From an uncultured Clostridia bacterium (lineage in GTDB: Bacteria; Bacillota; Clostridia; Saccharofermentanales; Saccharofermentanaceae), in the NCBI GenBank assembly GCA_946405115.1, contig CAMJGB010000135.1, positions 1-5,392 of the forward strand: DNA of 5,392 bases, in the 5' to 3' direction. A program made the translations under genes and the position numbers. Below, piece after piece: positions 4,880 through 5,392 of the stretch; within the stretch, counting starts at the first letter, position 1; every line of letters begins with the position of its first letter. The notes below the pieces were generated by a model, which was not told the origin of the DNA, did no database searches, and saw only the letters and a list, made by a program, of their open reading frames with translations.

Positions 4880-5392
4880 TTATGCCTTCGCAAGGCGGAA
4901 TCCGACACCCCAGATGGTATCGATATACTCGTCTTCCGAGTACTTCTTGATCTTCGTTCTGATGTTACTGATGTGAACGTTAATGGTCTTGTCTTCGCCG
5001 ATATAAACGTCATTCCAAGCGTACTCGTAGATCTCCCTTTTCGAGAAAACCTTGCCGGGATACTTGAGGAAAAGCTCCAAGATCTTGAACTCCTGTCTGG
5101 TAAGTCCGATGTCTTCACCCTTAACTGTTACGGAATACTTGTCACCGTCGAGTTCCAGGTCCTTAAACTGCATTACCTTGGCATGCTCGATATCATCCTT
5201 GCCTTCCTCACTCTCGTTGTGACGAAGCTGAACGTCTACACGCGCAATGAGCTCCTTAAGCTCGAAAGGCTTGCCTACGAAGTCATCTGCACCTGAAGTG
5301 AGAAGATCTACCTTGGAATCAACGCTGCTCTTGGCAGATACGATGATGATCGGAACTGAAGAAACTTCCCTGATCCTCTGAGTAAGAGTCTG
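4880..5392 (-). CDS. OmpR-family response regulator, C-terminal part (5' end beyond window)
   Basis: The frame is open from the right edge to a TAA at 4882-4880, giving 170 residues; about 60 residues of the receiver domain, including the phosphorylated aspartate, lie outside. Fragment residues 1-60 are the end of a receiver domain: VPIIIVSAK with the conserved Ser/Thr at S19, GADDFVGKPF with the conserved K41, then ELKELIARV. After a charged linker (about 60-75), residues 76-170 form the winged-helix DNA-binding domain: LTRQEFKILELF, GKVFSKREIYEYAW, the recognition-helix region DKTINVHISNIRTKI and the wing WGVGFRLAKA. An internal ATG at 5173 is only the linker methionine and not the gene start. 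It is the expected partner of the kinase gene four genes downstream and the likely activator of the transporter operon, since its stop is 92 bp before the ATPase start. Confidence 0.95.
   Translation of the reverse strand, partial: QTLTQRIREVSSVPIIIVSAKSSVDSKVDLLTSGADDFVGKPFELKELIARVDVQLRHNESEEGKDDIEHAKVMQFKDLELDGDKYSVTVKGEDIGLTRQEFKILELFLKYPGKVFSKREIYEYAWNDVYIGEDKTINVHISNIRTKIKKYSEDEYIDTIWGVGFRLAKA

Noticed and set aside
4880..5173. Stand-alone 97-residue DNA-binding protein starting at 5173
   Set aside because: The frame continues open to the window edge and encodes typical receiver-domain residues (IIIVSAK, GADDFVGKPF), so this is one response regulator.

Overview
The window looks like chromosomal DNA of a Gram-positive clostridial bacterium (Firmicutes, plausibly Lachnospiraceae or a relative). 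This is an inference from protein style, purine-rich Shine-Dalgarno sites, moderate GC and tight head-to-tail gene packing; no phylogenetic marker is present. Nearly all coding is on the minus strand, so the functional order runs from high to low coordinates.

Minus strand, in transcription order: the C-terminal part of an OmpR-family response regulator (cut by the right window edge, stop at 4880); a 92-bp gap with two inverted repeats; an ABC ATPase of the BcrA/LanF type (4787-3861); two six-helix ABC-2 permeases (3848-2925 and 2925-2176); and a sensor histidine kinase (2179-1265). From ATPase to kinase, the genes are separated by 12 bp, then overlap by 1 bp (TAATG), then by 4 bp (ATGA), so they are almost certainly one translationally coupled operon. 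The arrangement regulator-ATPase-permease-permease-kinase, plus a glutamate in place of the Q-loop glutamine of the ATPase, points to a peptide-antibiotic (lantibiotic/bacitracin-like) sensing and self-protection module comparable to LanFEG or CprABC-CprRK. The kinase would sense peptide or transporter state and phosphorylate the regulator, which would raise transporter expression; the transporter would clear peptide from the membrane. The substrate cannot be read from the sequence.

Below the kinase gene is a PAS-GGDEF diguanylate cyclase (1178-237). It has its own good sigma-A-type promoter with an extended -10 (1260-1232) and a strong Shine-Dalgarno site, so it is probably a separate transcription unit and not part of the resistance module.

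At the left edge, an open frame on the plus strand (1-240) enters from outside and ends convergently with the cyclase, the two stop codons sharing a TTAA. It encodes an unrecognised, very basic C-terminus. The same stretch holds four alternately oriented copies of CGGTAC that make two hairpins. No rRNA, tRNA, CRISPR array, insertion sequence or convincing rho-independent terminator was found. There is no gene-free stretch above 300 bases.
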